Positions 34,385 to 44,537 of a DNA stretch of 64,000 nucleotides are shown piece after piece. The notes under the pieces were generated by a model that made no database searches, had not been told where the DNA came from, and saw only the letters and a program-made list of their open reading frames with translations. The first letter of the stretch is position 1. Each line of letters begins with the position of its first letter. The translations under genes were made by a program, and so were the position numbers. The stretch comes from Flavobacteriales bacterium. Lineage in GTDB: Bacteria; Bacteroidota; Bacteroidia; Flavobacteriales_E; Vicingaceae. The stretch lies in assembly GCA_015075325.1 (NCBI GenBank), contig JABTUP010000006.1, positions 1-64,000 on the forward strand. The letters run 5' to 3'.

Positions 34385-36829
34385 TTACTTCCCTCCTCCT
34401 TCACCACCACCACCAATTTTTAAATCATCACCTGCACTGTTGTCTTTTGATTGTCGTTTTTGCGAATCGTAATTCATTTTTCCAAAATTATAGCTAAAAC
34501 TGATGTTAACCGAACGAGACGACCATTGATTATTACTATAGTAAGAAAAACCGTTTAGGTTGTTGCTTTCAAAAGCCCAACGTTGTGTCCAAAAAATATC
34601 GTCGAAACGCAATGTAATGCGTGCTTTTTCTTTCATCAATTGTTTGCTTACCGAAAAGCTTACACTATAATTTGAAAGATTATATCCTTGTAAACCCCTT
34701 TGTTTTCCAGAATATCGAACACGTGTATTCATCGACCACTTTTTAGGTAAAGTAAAATTTGATGAGAAATTAGTTGACCAGCCATAGGTATTTTGATTTA
34801 ATTCGCTGGAAGCATTGTTTAAATTTGAACTCCAAATATTTAACGAACCATTCATTTTCCACCATTTTTTGGGGTTATATCCTAAAGCCAATTCTCCTCC
34901 TGTAATTTGTGTTGTCGATAAATTTTCTGTTGTCGACAAAAACACATTGTTATCAATTAATCTTGTTATCCATTGGTGTTTATCGTTAACTTGGCGAAAA
35001 TAACTACTAGCATTGATGTTAAATTTCTCCCAAAACTTTAGGTAACTCAATTCAAATACATCAATAAATTCGGGTCGTAATTCTGGATTTCCTTTATTTA
35101 AATCATAAGGGTCGTTATATGATGTAAATGGGTTAACGTCCCAACTTTCTGGTCGATTTATTCTTCGGCTGTAGTTAAATAACAATTCATTTTGTTCGGC
35201 AATTTTATAGGATAAATGTATTGATGGAAACCAACTAAAATAGTTTTGATTGTGCTTTTCGTTCGTATTAATGAGCCTAGTATTTACAATAGTTTGCTCT
35301 ACTCTATTACCAACTTTAATTCCTGTTTTTTTATACTGTTTACCAAAAATTGCATAAGCTGCCGAAACATTTTGTTGGTATTCAAAAACATTATTTAGGT
35401 TGGTATCGGCAACAAAAGGATTGTTTTGTTGTGCACTTTCAGAATAAAAATCGCTAAAATTATCGCTATAGGTATTTCTAATACCTGCCTCTAAAAGTAA
35501 CGAATCGGTTATCGGAAGCTCATAATCTACCTTTACATCTACATTGTTTCCATACCCATTTTCAGTGGTATTTTGTTTTTTGTCAATCGTATTAATAAAA
35601 TAAAAATCTTGTTTGTTTAAACTGTTGCTGTATTGATTATCTCTATATAAATTCAATTCCACATCTAGTTTATGTTCTTCTTTTTCAAATTGTGTTTGCC
35701 AACCAGTAGTAAATCCAAAACCAGAATTTTCGTTGGTGTTATCATTAAATCTGTTACTAAAGCTTTGTATTTCGTTGGTATAGTCGATATAATTATATCT
35801 TCTAATTCCTTCATACAATCCTTGCCACGCCCAACCATTAGTTTGAAAATAAACCGTATTTTTTTTATTAATAAAATAATCCAACCCAACTGAGTACCAA
35901 TAATTCATATTATCACCTTCTCCTCCACTCAACATTTCCTGAGTGTAAGTAGTGTCTTTAAAAAACGACCTGTTTTCTGATGCGGTACTTTTCCACATCC
36001 CTTTCCAAATTCCGACATTTGAATGAACGCTAATTTTATTTTTTCGATAAGTTAAATTCAAACTACCGTTGTAACCATGATTTTGGTTGTATTGATAACC
36101 ACCATTTACACTTCCGTTAAAACCCGAAGCTTTTTCTTTTTTGGTAATAACATTTAAAATACCCGACATTCCTTCGGGATTGTATTTTGCTGAAGGATTG
36201 GTTATTACTTCAATTTTTTCTATAGAACTTGCCGGAATTTGTTTTAGCAACTGACTTGGCGAAACGGTTGAAGGACGACCATCTATTAATATTTGTACTC
36301 CTTTATCGCCTCTCAAACTTATTTTTTCTTGCTCATCAACTTCTACAGATGGCATATTTTTAACTACATCTAATCCTGTTCCGCCTTGCACACTAATATC
36401 TTTAGCAACATTGTAAACCTTTTTATCGATTTTGGTTTCCATCAACTCCTTTTCATCCACAAACTCAAATTGATCCATATTTTTAGAAAAAGCAGCTAAC
36501 TTAATTTCGGCTAAATCAATTAGTTGCATTTGTTCAGAAACAGCAATATCATTTATTACAAATGGAGCAAAACCAATAAACTCAATTTTAACATAATAGT
36601 TTCCAAACGGAACTTGGTCTATTAAAAACAGTCCATTAACATCAGTAACAACTCCAGTTTGTAAGGTCGAATCTGAAACATTAAACACCGAAACTGTTGA
36701 AAATTCTATAGGTTTTTCTGATTCAACATCTTTTACTACGCCTTTAATTTGACCAACTTGTTGTGAAAAAAATGAGCCAAAAGAAACCAACAAAAGAATG
36801 GTTGTTTTTAAAATTCGATTAAATATCAT
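34385..36829 (-). CDS. TonB-dependent receptor-like outer membrane beta-barrel protein
   Basis: An 814-residue outer-membrane protein. After a signal peptide (to about FGSFFSQQ) comes a carboxypeptidase-regulatory-like beta domain (GQIKGVVKDVESEKPIEF to about residue 115), a plug domain (GGTGLDVVKNMPSVEVDEQ, IEKIEVITNPSAKYNPEGMS) and a 22-stranded-type barrel of the OMP_b-brl_3 family. The last residues are an unusual Gly-rich tail (GGGGEGGGK). Such receptors import or bind unknown ligands; no SusD partner is adjacent, so a classical polysaccharide-uptake pair is not indicated. Confidence 0.9.
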   Translation of the reverse strand: MIFNRILKTTILLLVSFGSFFSQQVGQIKGVVKDVESEKPIEFSTVSVFNVSDSTLQTGVVTDVNGLFLIDQVPFGNYYVKIEFIGFAPFVINDIAVSEQMQLIDLAEIKLAAFSKNMDQFEFVDEKELMETKIDKKVYNVAKDISVQGGTGLDVVKNMPSVEVDEQEKISLRGDKGVQILIDGRPSTVSPSQLLKQIPASSIEKIEVITNPSAKYNPEGMSGILNVITKKEKASGFNGSVNGGYQYNQNHGYNGSLNLTYRKNKISVHSNVGIWKGMWKSTASENRSFFKDTTYTQEMLSGGEGDNMNYWYSVGLDYFINKKNTVYFQTNGWAWQGLYEGIRRYNYIDYTNEIQSFSNRFNDNTNENSGFGFTTGWQTQFEKEEHKLDVELNLYRDNQYSNSLNKQDFYFINTIDKKQNTTENGYGNNVDVKVDYELPITDSLLLEAGIRNTYSDNFSDFYSESAQQNNPFVADTNLNNVFEYQQNVSAAYAIFGKQYKKTGIKVGNRVEQTIVNTRLINTNEKHNQNYFSWFPSIHLSYKIAEQNELLFNYSRRINRPESWDVNPFTSYNDPYDLNKGNPELRPEFIDVFELSYLKFWEKFNINASSYFRQVNDKHQWITRLIDNNVFLSTTENLSTTQITGGELALGYNPKKWWKMNGSLNIWSSNLNNASSELNQNTYGWSTNFSSNFTLPKKWSMNTRVRYSGKQRGLQGYNLSNYSVSFSVSKQLMKEKARITLRFDDIFWTQRWAFESNNLNGFSYYSNNQWSSRSVNISFSYNFGKMNYDSQKRQSKDNSAGDDLKIGGGGEGGGK

Positions 36830-37032
36830 TTTGTTGGTATTTTATGTGCGTATTAAAAAGCTGAGCGAAAGTATAAATTTTAAATCCTTAAAAGTTTCTT
36901 AAACAACAGTTGTATTATAAATATTGTTAAAAATTGATTTTTTTTATTTGTATTTCTATAGTTAGATTTTAAACCATTAAACTTTTAACTTTACAGTGTT
37001 TAATTTACTCGCAGAGAAAAAAAATATTACTG
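36830..37032. other. Divergent gap between the receptor and the M61 peptidase
   Basis: A 203-base AT-rich gap with genes pointing outward. It must contain two promoters, but only weak matches are present, for example minus-strand TACTTTCG (one base off TAnnTTTG) near 36875. No repeat or hairpin of note was seen. Confidence 0.3.
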
Positions 37033-38742
37033 ATGAAATATAAAATAACATACCACCAACCCAACAATCATTACATCGATATTGAATATACGGTTGACAA
37101 CATAAAAACAAATGAATTATTGATTCAATTGCCAGCATGGCGACCTGGCAGATATGAATTGGGAAATTTTGCAAAAAACATACAGAAATGGGAAGCTTTT
37201 GATGAAAAAGGAAAACCACTTAAAAGCGAAAAAACAACCAAAGATTGTTGGAAAGTTCAAACAAAAGGAGTTAAAACTGTACTAGTAAAATACAACTATT
37301 ATGCAGCTGAACTCAATGCAGGCTCATCTTATTTAGATGAATATCAGTTGTATGTAAACCCTGTTAATTGCTTACTTTTTATACCCGAAAGAATTAATGA
37401 ATCTTGCGAGTTGGAATTGGATATTCCTAAAAATTTTAAAGTAGCAACAGGATTAAAATCAAAAAGTAAAAACAAGTTTATTACTAAAGATTTTCATGAA
37501 TTAGCCGATTGCCCATTTATTGCATCAGCCAACTTAAAACACCATGTTTTTACCGAACAAAAAGTGGAATTTAACTTGTGGTTTAATGGTGAATGCAAAC
37601 CCGATTTTAAAAAATTAGAGAACGATTTTAAAAAATTCTGCAAAGCTCAAATCAACGCTTTTGGCGATTTTCCTGCAAAAGATTACCATTTTTTAATTCA
37701 GGTTTTACCATACAAAGCTTACCATGGTGTTGAACATTTCAACTCCACAGTTATAACTATTGGTCCAAGTTACGATGTATTCAATAATGCTGATTGGTAT
37801 AACGAATTACTTGGTGTTAGCTCTCACGAGTTGTATCACACATGGAATGTAAAACAAATTCGTCCGATAGAAATGCAGCCCTATGATTACACTAAAGAGA
37901 ATTATTCGGTAATGGGCTATTTGTGTGAAGGAGTTACCACTTACATGGGCGATAAAATGTTGTTAACTGCTGGCGTTTTCGATTGGAATCAATATGCAAA
38001 AACATTTAACGAATTGTTGTTGCGTCATTTCCACAATACTGGTATCGAAAACTACTCGGTAGTTCAATCGTCAATCGATACTTGGCTAGATGGTTATGTA
38101 AAAGGAACGCCTGGAAGAAAAACATCTATTTATACCGAAGGAGCTTTAATTGCTTTTATTACTGATGTTTTTATTTTAAAAAACACCAAAAATAAAAAAT
38201 CATTAAATGATGTAATGAAAATACTTTACAACGATTTTGCTAAAAAGAACAAAGGGGTTTCTGATGAGGATTATAAAGCAGTGGTAGAAAAAGTTGCAGA
38301 AAAACCGTTCGACACCATTTACAAAAAACTGATACACGGAGTTGGTGATTATACCCCACTTTTAAAAGAAAGCTTAAATTACATTGGTTCCGACTTAAAA
38401 ATTGAAGCAACAAAAAACTACAACGAAAGCTATTTAGGTTTTAAAACGCGCTACGAAAATGGGAAATGTTTAATAGACACTATTTTTCCCAATTCGGTTG
38501 CCGAAAAACAAGGATTATCAGTAAACGATGAGGTTTTAGCTATAAATGGAATTAAAATAACCAACGATTTAGAACAATGGAGCAATTATTTTAATACCGA
38601 TAATCAAACATTAACCTTGAAAAAAGAATTGGGTTTAGTTGAACAAAAACAATTAAATGGCGGTAAAACCATCTATTTTAAACAATACACCATTGCTATA
38701 GTAGACTCTAAAAACAAAAACTTTAGTTGTTGGAAAGGTTAA
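37033..38742 (+). CDS. M61 (glycyl aminopeptidase-like) metallopeptidase with PDZ domain
   Basis: A 569-residue peptidase. The N-terminal M61 domain has the mark IQLPAWRPGRYELGNFAKNI. The zinc site is SSHELYHTWNVKQIRP (HExxH at about 265-269), with the third ligand region VMGYLCEGVTTYMGD. A C-terminal PDZ domain covers about residues 470-540 (CLIDTIFPNSVAEKQGLSVND, VLAINGIKI). No signal peptide is evident, so it may act in the cytoplasm or leave by another route. M61 enzymes trim N-terminal Gly or Ala from peptides. Confidence 0.92.
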   Translation: MKYKITYHQPNNHYIDIEYTVDNIKTNELLIQLPAWRPGRYELGNFAKNIQKWEAFDEKGKPLKSEKTTKDCWKVQTKGVKTVLVKYNYYAAELNAGSSYLDEYQLYVNPVNCLLFIPERINESCELELDIPKNFKVATGLKSKSKNKFITKDFHELADCPFIASANLKHHVFTEQKVEFNLWFNGECKPDFKKLENDFKKFCKAQINAFGDFPAKDYHFLIQVLPYKAYHGVEHFNSTVITIGPSYDVFNNADWYNELLGVSSHELYHTWNVKQIRPIEMQPYDYTKENYSVMGYLCEGVTTYMGDKMLLTAGVFDWNQYAKTFNELLLRHFHNTGIENYSVVQSSIDTWLDGYVKGTPGRKTSIYTEGALIAFITDVFILKNTKNKKSLNDVMKILYNDFAKKNKGVSDEDYKAVVEKVAEKPFDTIYKKLIHGVGDYTPLLKESLNYIGSDLKIEATKNYNESYLGFKTRYENGKCLIDTIFPNSVAEKQGLSVNDEVLAINGIKITNDLEQWSNYFNTDNQTLTLKKELGLVEQKQLNGGKTIYFKQYTIAIVDSKNKNFSCWKG

Positions 38743-38966
38743 TAATTCGTTTACAAAAAGTTAAGATTATTTAAAGCTCTTTATTTTATTAACAACACTA
38801 TTTTTTCCTGAAAAGAGTTGTTTTTGTTGAGATTTTTATTTCGATAAATCATTATTTGTCTTCGATTGTTAATAACATCAATTCGATAAAAACTTGTGTA
38901 ATTCAAAAATTGTTCTAAATTAGTTCCATCTAACTAATTAATTATTAACTAAAAAAACAAAAAATT

Positions 38967-39314
38967 ATGATCGTATTTATTATTATTTATGTAGCTGTAA
39001 TTATTTTTTTAATTGCTGCAATGTGGAAAGTTTTCACAAAAGCTGGCCAACCTGGATGGGCTTGTATTATTCCAATTTACAATGGTATCGTTATGGCTAA
39101 AATTGCTGAGAAACCATGGTGGTGGGGCTTATTAATGCTTATCCCTTATGTTGGTATAATTTGGGGTATATGGGTATTAAATAGAATGATTTTAAGATTT
39201 GGAAAAAGTACAGGCTTTACCGTGGGTACAATTTTTCTTCCATTTATCTTTATTCCAATTTTAGGTTTTGGCTCTGCCTCTTATACGCCGCAAGGAAATG
39301 TTTCTGCTGCATAA
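38967..39314 (+). CDS. DUF5684-type small membrane protein
   Basis: A 115-residue membrane protein with about three to four hydrophobic segments. The core WKVFTKAGQPGWACIIPIYNG and AEKPWWWGLLMLIPYVGIIWGI is characteristic of the DUF5684 family, often found near signal peptidases or alone. The function is unknown. It is followed by a strong intrinsic terminator, so it is probably a single-gene transcript from the 224-base upstream gap. Confidence 0.85.
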   Translation: MIVFIIIYVAVIIFLIAAMWKVFTKAGQPGWACIIPIYNGIVMAKIAEKPWWWGLLMLIPYVGIIWGIWVLNRMILRFGKSTGFTVGTIFLPFIFIPILGFGSASYTPQGNVSAA

Positions 39315-39333
39315 TATTGAATTAAAAAAATTT

Positions 39334-39363
39334 AAAAAAGTCCCGATTTTCGGGACTTTTTTT
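39334..39363 (+). terminator. Intrinsic terminator after the DUF5684 gene
   Basis: aaaaaagtcccg-atttt-cgggacttttttt forms a stem of about seven GC-containing pairs extended by A/T pairs, with a run of T after it. It ends the DUF5684 transcript 20 bases after the stop and lies 15 bases before the next gene. Confidence 0.9.
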
Positions 39364-39377
39364 TATACATTTACTTT

Positions 39378-39719
39378 ATGGAAAATCAACAACTAAATTC
39401 GCAACAAGTATTACCTAACTCAACGGGAGTGTTGGTATTGGGTATTTTATCAATTGTATTCTGTTTTTGCTACGGTTTAATTGGTTTAGTTTTAGGTATA
39501 ATAGCTATCGTGTTAGCTAACAAAGCCAATAAATTGTATTTAGAAAACTCTCAAAATTATTCCGAAAGTTCATTCAAAAACATGAAAGCTGGAAAAGTTT
39601 GTGCTATTATTGGTGTTTGTTTATCTAGCTTATACTTAGTAGTAATAATTATTTATATTGCTATTGTTGGAGCAGCATTAACAGCTATGCCATGGGCAGA
39701 AATGATGAATCAATACTAA
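39378..39719 (+). CDS. CCC-motif membrane protein (DUF4190-like)
   Basis: A 113-residue protein with a short polar N-terminus, a first hydrophobic pair (GVLVLGILSIVFCFCYGLIG LVLG in two halves), a central polar stretch (KANKLYLEN) and a last pair after KAGKVCAIIGVCLSSLY. It resembles the small Bacteroidota membrane proteins annotated as CCC motif membrane protein, although here the Cys pattern is FCFC. The function is unknown. It is followed 10 bases later by a small secreted protein. Confidence 0.72.
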   Translation: MENQQLNSQQVLPNSTGVLVLGILSIVFCFCYGLIGLVLGIIAIVLANKANKLYLENSQNYSESSFKNMKAGKVCAIIGVCLSSLYLVVIIIYIAIVGAALTAMPWAEMMNQY

Positions 39720-39729
39720 ACTCAACATC

Positions 39730-40086
39730 ATGAAAAAATTATCTGTAACTATTCTTGTTTTAATGCTGTCTTTTACTGCATTTGCTCAAAACAATTTAAA
39801 AGTAAATTTCTGTAGTAAAGCTGCAAATGAAATAAAAATAATCGATTTAATTAACTGTAAGCTTATTTCGGTAAATAACCCCGATTATAAAGTAGCTTCT
39901 TACTCTATTGGATTTAAAACTGGTAAAGATTTTATGGAATTAAATATTGAAGATAATGCCATAACAGAAAAAGTAGTAGAAGTATTAAAAAAGCACAGTC
40001 CTGATTTTATTTATCTCGAAAAAATTGTTTTAATCAATAAAAAAGGTGAAAAACAATTTGCTGAACCTGTTAAAATTAAAAAATAA
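39730..40086 (+). CDS. Small exported protein of unknown function
   Basis: A 118-residue protein with a clear signal peptide (KKLSVTILVLMLSFTAFAQ). The mature part of about 98 residues is Lys-rich and ends in KKGEKQFAEPVKIKK. I do not recognise the family. It probably shares a transcript with the CCC-motif gene, and a terminator follows at 40109-40137. Confidence 0.7.
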   Translation: MKKLSVTILVLMLSFTAFAQNNLKVNFCSKAANEIKIIDLINCKLISVNNPDYKVASYSIGFKTGKDFMELNIEDNAITEKVVEVLKKHSPDFIYLEKIVLINKKGEKQFAEPVKIKK

Positions 40087-40108
40087 TTTTTTCACACCAA
40101 TTTATAAG

Positions 40109-40137
40109 AAAGGCTCAACACTAGTTGAGCCTTTTTC
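40109..40137 (+). terminator. Intrinsic terminator before truA
   Basis: aaggctcaac-acta-gttgagcctttttc forms a ten-base stem with a T-rich tail. It ends the transcript of the small exported protein 22 bases after its stop. Confidence 0.9.
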
Positions 40138-40189
40138 TTTCTATAGCAACCCAATTAATCATTCAAGATGCTTAATTTTGCTACTCGTT

Positions 40190-40927
40190 ATGGGCAGATA
40201 TTTTATCGAAATACAATACAACGGAACAAATTACCACGGTTGGCAAATTCAAGAAAACGCCAACACTGTTCAAGCAGAGATAAACAAAGCTTTATCTACT
40301 TTTTTACAAGAAGAAATAATGGTTATGGGTTGCGGAAGAACCGATACTGGCGTTCATGCCAAAGAATTTTTTGCTCATTTTGATACTGCTAAAACTTTTG
40401 AAAACGACTTTTTAACCTATAAACTGAATTGTCTTTTACCCAAAGATATTTCTTGTAAAAATATATTTAATGTTCAAGACGATTTGCATGCTCGTTTCTC
40501 GGCAACTTCTCGAACCTACGAATATTGGATAACCCCAACCAAAAACCCTTTTTTAACCGAATACGCCTATTTTTTTCCTCAACAATTAAATATCCATTTA
40601 ATGAATGATGCCGCGAAATTACTAATTCAACAAACCGATTTTTCGTGTTTTAGCAAAAGCAATACCGATACACTTACCAACAATTGCAACATTACTTTTG
40701 CTGAATGGCAAAAAACAGATGAAAAATTAATTTTTACCATAACTGCCGACCGATTTTTACGCAACATGGTAAGAGCAATTGTTGGAACTTTATTAGAAAT
40801 TGGTCAGGAAAAACTAACTAAAAACGATTTACAACAAATAATAGCATCAAAAAACCGTTCGGAAGCAGGAGTAAGTGTTCCAGCTCATGGATTGTATTTA
40901 ACAAAAGTAACTTATCCTACTTTTTAG
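40190..40927 (+). CDS. truA: tRNA pseudouridine(38-40) synthase
   Basis: A 245-residue enzyme that makes pseudouridine at positions 38-40 of tRNA anticodon stems. The catalytic Asp is in MGCGRTDTGVHAKEFFAHF; RYFIEIQYNGTNYHGWQ and NMVRAIVGTLLEIGQ are standard TruA segments. An open frame extends upstream to 40046, but that part runs back through a terminator and the end of the previous gene, so I chose ATG 40190, where the conserved N-terminus begins. Confidence 0.95.
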   Translation: MGRYFIEIQYNGTNYHGWQIQENANTVQAEINKALSTFLQEEIMVMGCGRTDTGVHAKEFFAHFDTAKTFENDFLTYKLNCLLPKDISCKNIFNVQDDLHARFSATSRTYEYWITPTKNPFLTEYAYFFPQQLNIHLMNDAAKLLIQQTDFSCFSKSNTDTLTNNCNITFAEWQKTDEKLIFTITADRFLRNMVRAIVGTLLEIGQEKLTKNDLQQIIASKNRSEAGVSVPAHGLYLTKVTYPTF

Positions 40928-40941
40928 AAATTAAAAAAATC

Positions 40942-41026
40942 TAACCACAAAAAAATTACTCAAAGTATTCGAAGAAAAAAACATCTTTGTATCCTTTGTG
41001 GGTTAACTTTGTGAACTCTGTGGTTA
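40942..41026. repeat. Degenerate interspersed repeat with inverted ends
   Basis: TAACCACA (40942-40949) and TGTGGTTA (41019-41026) are inverted ends of a scrap that includes ctttgtatcctttgtgggtt. It resembles the decayed ctttgtg...tgtggttaa intergenic words frequent in Bacteroidota, and the ccacag...ctgtgg scrap at 1131-1187. Confidence 0.45.
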
Positions 41027-41047
41027 AAACCAAAAAAATTAAACAAA

Positions 41048-42811
41048 TTGGCAGACAGCGTTTCAGGTAAAGCATTCGATATTCCGTTATTCAAACGAAT
41101 AATGACTTACGTAAACCCTTACAAAAGGATGTTTTACTTTACTGCTATTTTAAGTGTTGTTTTAGCTGTTGTAGCACTTGTTCGACCAATACTTATTCAA
41201 CAAACCATTGACGAAAACATTAAAACTTTCGATGCCAACGGTTTACTTATTATGACCATGATTTTAATTGGTTTCTTGTTGCTCGAATCCATTTTAGAAT
41301 ACCTTTTTGGATACTTAGGAAATTTACTTGGTCAAAAAGTTATTCGTGATTTAAGAAACCAAGTATTTCAGCACGTTTTAAATTTTAGACTCAAACATTT
41401 TGATAATACTCCGATTGGTCAATTGGTTACTCGAACCGTTTCGGATATAGAAACCATTGCCGAATTATTCTCGGGTGGAATTTTAGTTATCATTGGCGAT
41501 TTACTAAAAATTGCAACTATTATTTCTTACATGTTTTACAAACAATGGGATTTAGCCATTATGACTTTAGTTCCAGTTCCGTTTTTATTTTTAGCAACTT
41601 CGGTATTTAAAAAAGTAATTAAAAAAGCGTTTCAAGAAGTACGTGAGGAAGTAGCAAAACTAAACACGTTTGTTCAGGAGCATGTTACTGGCATGTCTAT
41701 TGTTCAGGTATTTAATAGAGAAGAAGTTGAAATGGAACGATTTGATGAAATTAACAAAAACCACAGAAACGCACACATTAAAACCGTTTGGGCTTACTCT
41801 GTATTTTTTCCTGTTGTAGATATTCTTCAAGCAGCATCCATATCATTATTGGTTTGGTATGGATTTAAAGAAGTTGCCGAACAACATGCTACACCCGGTA
41901 TGTTGTTTTCATTTATCTTGTTTATTTATATGCTCTACAGACCAATTCGTCAGCTAGCCGATAGATTTAACACGTTGCAAATGGGTATGGTAAGTTCCGA
42001 AAGAGTTTTTAAATTACTTGATACCCAAGATAGTACCCTCAATTCAGGAACAATTACTACTAAAGATTTAAAAGGAAACATTGAATTTAAAAATGTTTGG
42101 TTTGCTTACAATAACGAAGATTGGGTTTTAAAAAATATTTCGTTTAAAATAGAACGCGGACAAGCTTTGGCTTTAGTTGGAGCAACTGGTGCTGGAAAAT
42201 CATCAATTATCAACCTCATTGGAAGGTATTACGAAATAAACAAAGGAGATATTTTCATTGACGGCATTAACATTAAAGATATTGAATTGAACGAACTTCG
42301 AAAACACATTTCGGTAGTTTTACAAGATGTTTTTTTATTTTCAGATACGGTGTACAATAATATTACACTTTACAGCAATAACATTACTGAAGAACAAGTA
42401 ATTGAAGCCGCAAAAAAAGTTGGTGCTCACGATTTTATTAGCAAACTCCCTAATGGTTATCAGTATAATGTAAAAGAGCGTGGAGCTTTACTTTCTGCAG
42501 GTCAACGACAATTAATTTCGTTTATTCGTGCCTACGTTCATCAGCCCGAAATATTAATTTTAGATGAAGCAACATCTTCTATCGATAGCGAATCGGAAGC
42601 ACTAATTCAACATGCCACAGAAGTTTTAACAAAAGACCGAACCTCAATTATTGTTGCACACCGATTATCGACCATTAAAAATGCTACCACTATTTTGGTA
42701 ATTGATAAAGGTGAAATAGTAGAACAAGGTAACCACAACGAATTGGTTAAGAAAAACGGTTACTACAAAAAATTATACGACTATCAATTTAAAAATGAAA
42801 GTTTGCAATAA
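41048..42811 (+). CDS. ABC exporter, fused membrane and ATPase domains (MsbA/MdlB-like)
   Basis: A 587-residue ABC half-transporter. Six membrane helices occupy about residues 20-310. The ATPase has Walker A GATGAGKSS, Q-loop LQDVFLF, signature LLSAGQRQL (Ala for the usual first Gly), Walker B ILILDEATSSID and the switch His in IVAHRLSTI. The substrate is unknown; drug, lipid or peptide export is possible. The start is TTG 41048, with no in-frame ATG before the first conserved helix. It converges with prfC. Confidence 0.9.
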   Translation: MADSVSGKAFDIPLFKRIMTYVNPYKRMFYFTAILSVVLAVVALVRPILIQQTIDENIKTFDANGLLIMTMILIGFLLLESILEYLFGYLGNLLGQKVIRDLRNQVFQHVLNFRLKHFDNTPIGQLVTRTVSDIETIAELFSGGILVIIGDLLKIATIISYMFYKQWDLAIMTLVPVPFLFLATSVFKKVIKKAFQEVREEVAKLNTFVQEHVTGMSIVQVFNREEVEMERFDEINKNHRNAHIKTVWAYSVFFPVVDILQAASISLLVWYGFKEVAEQHATPGMLFSFILFIYMLYRPIRQLADRFNTLQMGMVSSERVFKLLDTQDSTLNSGTITTKDLKGNIEFKNVWFAYNNEDWVLKNISFKIERGQALALVGATGAGKSSIINLIGRYYEINKGDIFIDGINIKDIELNELRKHISVVLQDVFLFSDTVYNNITLYSNNITEEQVIEAAKKVGAHDFISKLPNGYQYNVKERGALLSAGQRQLISFIRAYVHQPEILILDEATSSIDSESEALIQHATEVLTKDRTSIIVAHRLSTIKNATTILVIDKGEIVEQGNHNELVKKNGYYKKLYDYQFKNESLQ

Positions 42812-42824
42812 ACCAACATAAAAA

Positions 42825-44420
42825 CTATACCATTGCCCTTTTAAATTCAGAAGTAGTATGAAAGGTAATGTCAGGAAAATCTTGCTGAGCACTTTGTAAT
42901 AAAAAAGCCGACTGAGCTAAGAACACATAATTTCCATCTTTATCCGTTGCAATATATTGTGCTTTTCTGCGAATAAAATCATCAATTTTTGCTGAATCAT
43001 CACAAGTCATCCAACAAGCCTTGTATAACGATTTTGACTGGAATTCTGCCGAAGCACCATACTCATGTTTTAAACGATATTGAATTACCTCAAACTGTAG
43101 TTCACCAACCGTACCAATAATTTTTCGATTACCAGGTTGTTGGGTAAATAATTGAGCAACACCTTCGTCGGTTAATTGTTCAATACCTTTCTCCAATTGC
43201 TTGGTTTTCATTGGGTCTTTGTTAATCAACTCTTTAAAAATTTCGGGCGAAAAACTAGGAATCCCTTTAAATTGCATTTTATCTCCTTCAGTAAGCGTAT
43301 CTCCAATTTTAAATGTTCCAGTATCATACAAACCAATTACATCGCCAGGAAAAGCTTCATCAATTACACTTTTATCCTGAGCCATAAAGCTAGTAGGATT
43401 ACTAAATTTTATTTTTTTATCGTTTCTAACGTGGTAGTAAAACTTATTTCGTTCAAACTTACCCGAACAAATACGTAAAAAAGCAATTCTATCACGGTGG
43501 TTTGGATCTAAGTTAGCATGAATTTTAAAAACAAAACCACTAAATTTTTCATCAGTAGGGTCAACTACTTTTAGAGTAGTTTCTCTACCTCGAGGTGAAG
43601 GAGCTATTTTTATAAACGTGTCTAACAACTCTTGAACCCCAAAATTATTTAACGCACTACCAAAAAACACAGGAGCTAAATTTCCTTCTTGGTATTTCAG
43701 TTCGCTAAATTCATCATAAACTCCTTCAATCAATTCAATGTCTTCTCGCAATTTTGCGGCTGCCTTCTCTCCTACTTGAACATCTAAAATTGGGTCGTTT
43801 ACATCTTTTATCGAAACAATATCGCGTTCTATTTTAGTTTTGTTTACATCAAATAAATTCAAATGGTTTTCGAACATGTTGTAAACCCCTTTAAAGGTAG
43901 CTCCAATTCCAATGGGCCAACTTAAAGGGCGTACTTTAATTCCTAAAGTAGTTTCAATTTCGTCTAATAAATCGAATGGATCTTGCCCTTCTCTATCCAT
44001 TTTGTTGATAAACACAATAACTGGAGTGTTACGCATTCTGCACACTTCCATTAGTTTTTTGGTTTGAGCCTCCACACCATTAGCACAGTCGATTACTAAA
44101 ATAACACTATCTACGGCGGTTAATGTTCGGTAAGTATCTTCAGCAAAATCTTTATGACCAGGCGTATCTAATATGTTAATTTTAACATTTTTATAATTAA
44201 ATGCCATTACCGAAGTTGCAACAGAAATACCTCTCTGCTTTTCAATTTCCATAAAATCGGAAGTAGCAGTTTTTTTTATTTTATTCGATTTTACAGCTCC
44301 AGCTGTTTGAATAGCTCCTCCAAACAACAACAATTTTTCTGTTAATGTAGTTTTTCCTGCATCGGGGTGACTAATAATTCCGAAAGTTCTTCGTTTTGCA
44401 ATTTCTTCTTGTAAACTCAT
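42825..44420 (-). CDS. prfC: Peptide chain release factor 3
   Basis: A 531-residue translational GTPase that removes RF1/RF2 from the ribosome. G1 is [22 protein letters not shown], the switch is [11 protein letters not shown]3 is [16 protein letters not shown] and G4 is [12 protein letters not shown]. Length and the C-terminal segments ([12 protein letters not shown]) fit RF3. TACTTTTG lies on the minus strand five bases before the ATG (44425-44432), but without a TTG at the right spacing. Confidence 0.97.
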   Translation of the reverse strand: MSLQEEIAKRRTFGIISHPDAGKTTLTEKLLLFGGAIQTAGAVKSNKIKKTATSDFMEIEKQRGISVATSVMAFNYKNVKINILDTPGHKDFAEDTYRTLTAVDSVILVIDCANGVEAQTKKLMEVCRMRNTPVIVFINKMDREGQDPFDLLDEIETTLGIKVRPLSWPIGIGATFKGVYNMFENHLNLFDVNKTKIERDIVSIKDVNDPILDVQVGEKAAAKLREDIELIEGVYDEFSELKYQEGNLAPVFFGSALNNFGVQELLDTFIKIAPSPRGRETTLKVVDPTDEKFSGFVFKIHANLDPNHRDRIAFLRICSGKFERNKFYYHVRNDKKIKFSNPTSFMAQDKSVIDEAFPGDVIGLYDTGTFKIGDTLTEGDKMQFKGIPSFSPEIFKELINKDPMKTKQLEKGIEQLTDEGVAQLFTQQPGNRKIIGTVGELQFEVIQYRLKHEYGASAEFQSKSLYKACWMTCDDSAKIDDFIRRKAQYIATDKDGNYVFLAQSAFLLQSAQQDFPDITFHTTSEFKRAMV

Positions 44421-44537
44421 GCTGCAAAAGTAATTTTTTTAATTAAAAAGTTGTTGATAACTCTATTTTGTTTGAAAATCTCATCTAAAATAGATGATTA
44501 ATTTAGCTTCAATAGTATAAACTAAAATTTAAAAGAT

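Noticed and set aside
40046..40189. Upstream extension of the truA open frame
   Set aside because: It runs through the end of the previous gene and an intrinsic terminator, and the conserved TruA N-terminus begins at 40190.
43176..43478. 100-residue frame opposite prfC
   Set aside because: It is the antisense of a strongly conserved GTPase gene with no independent support.
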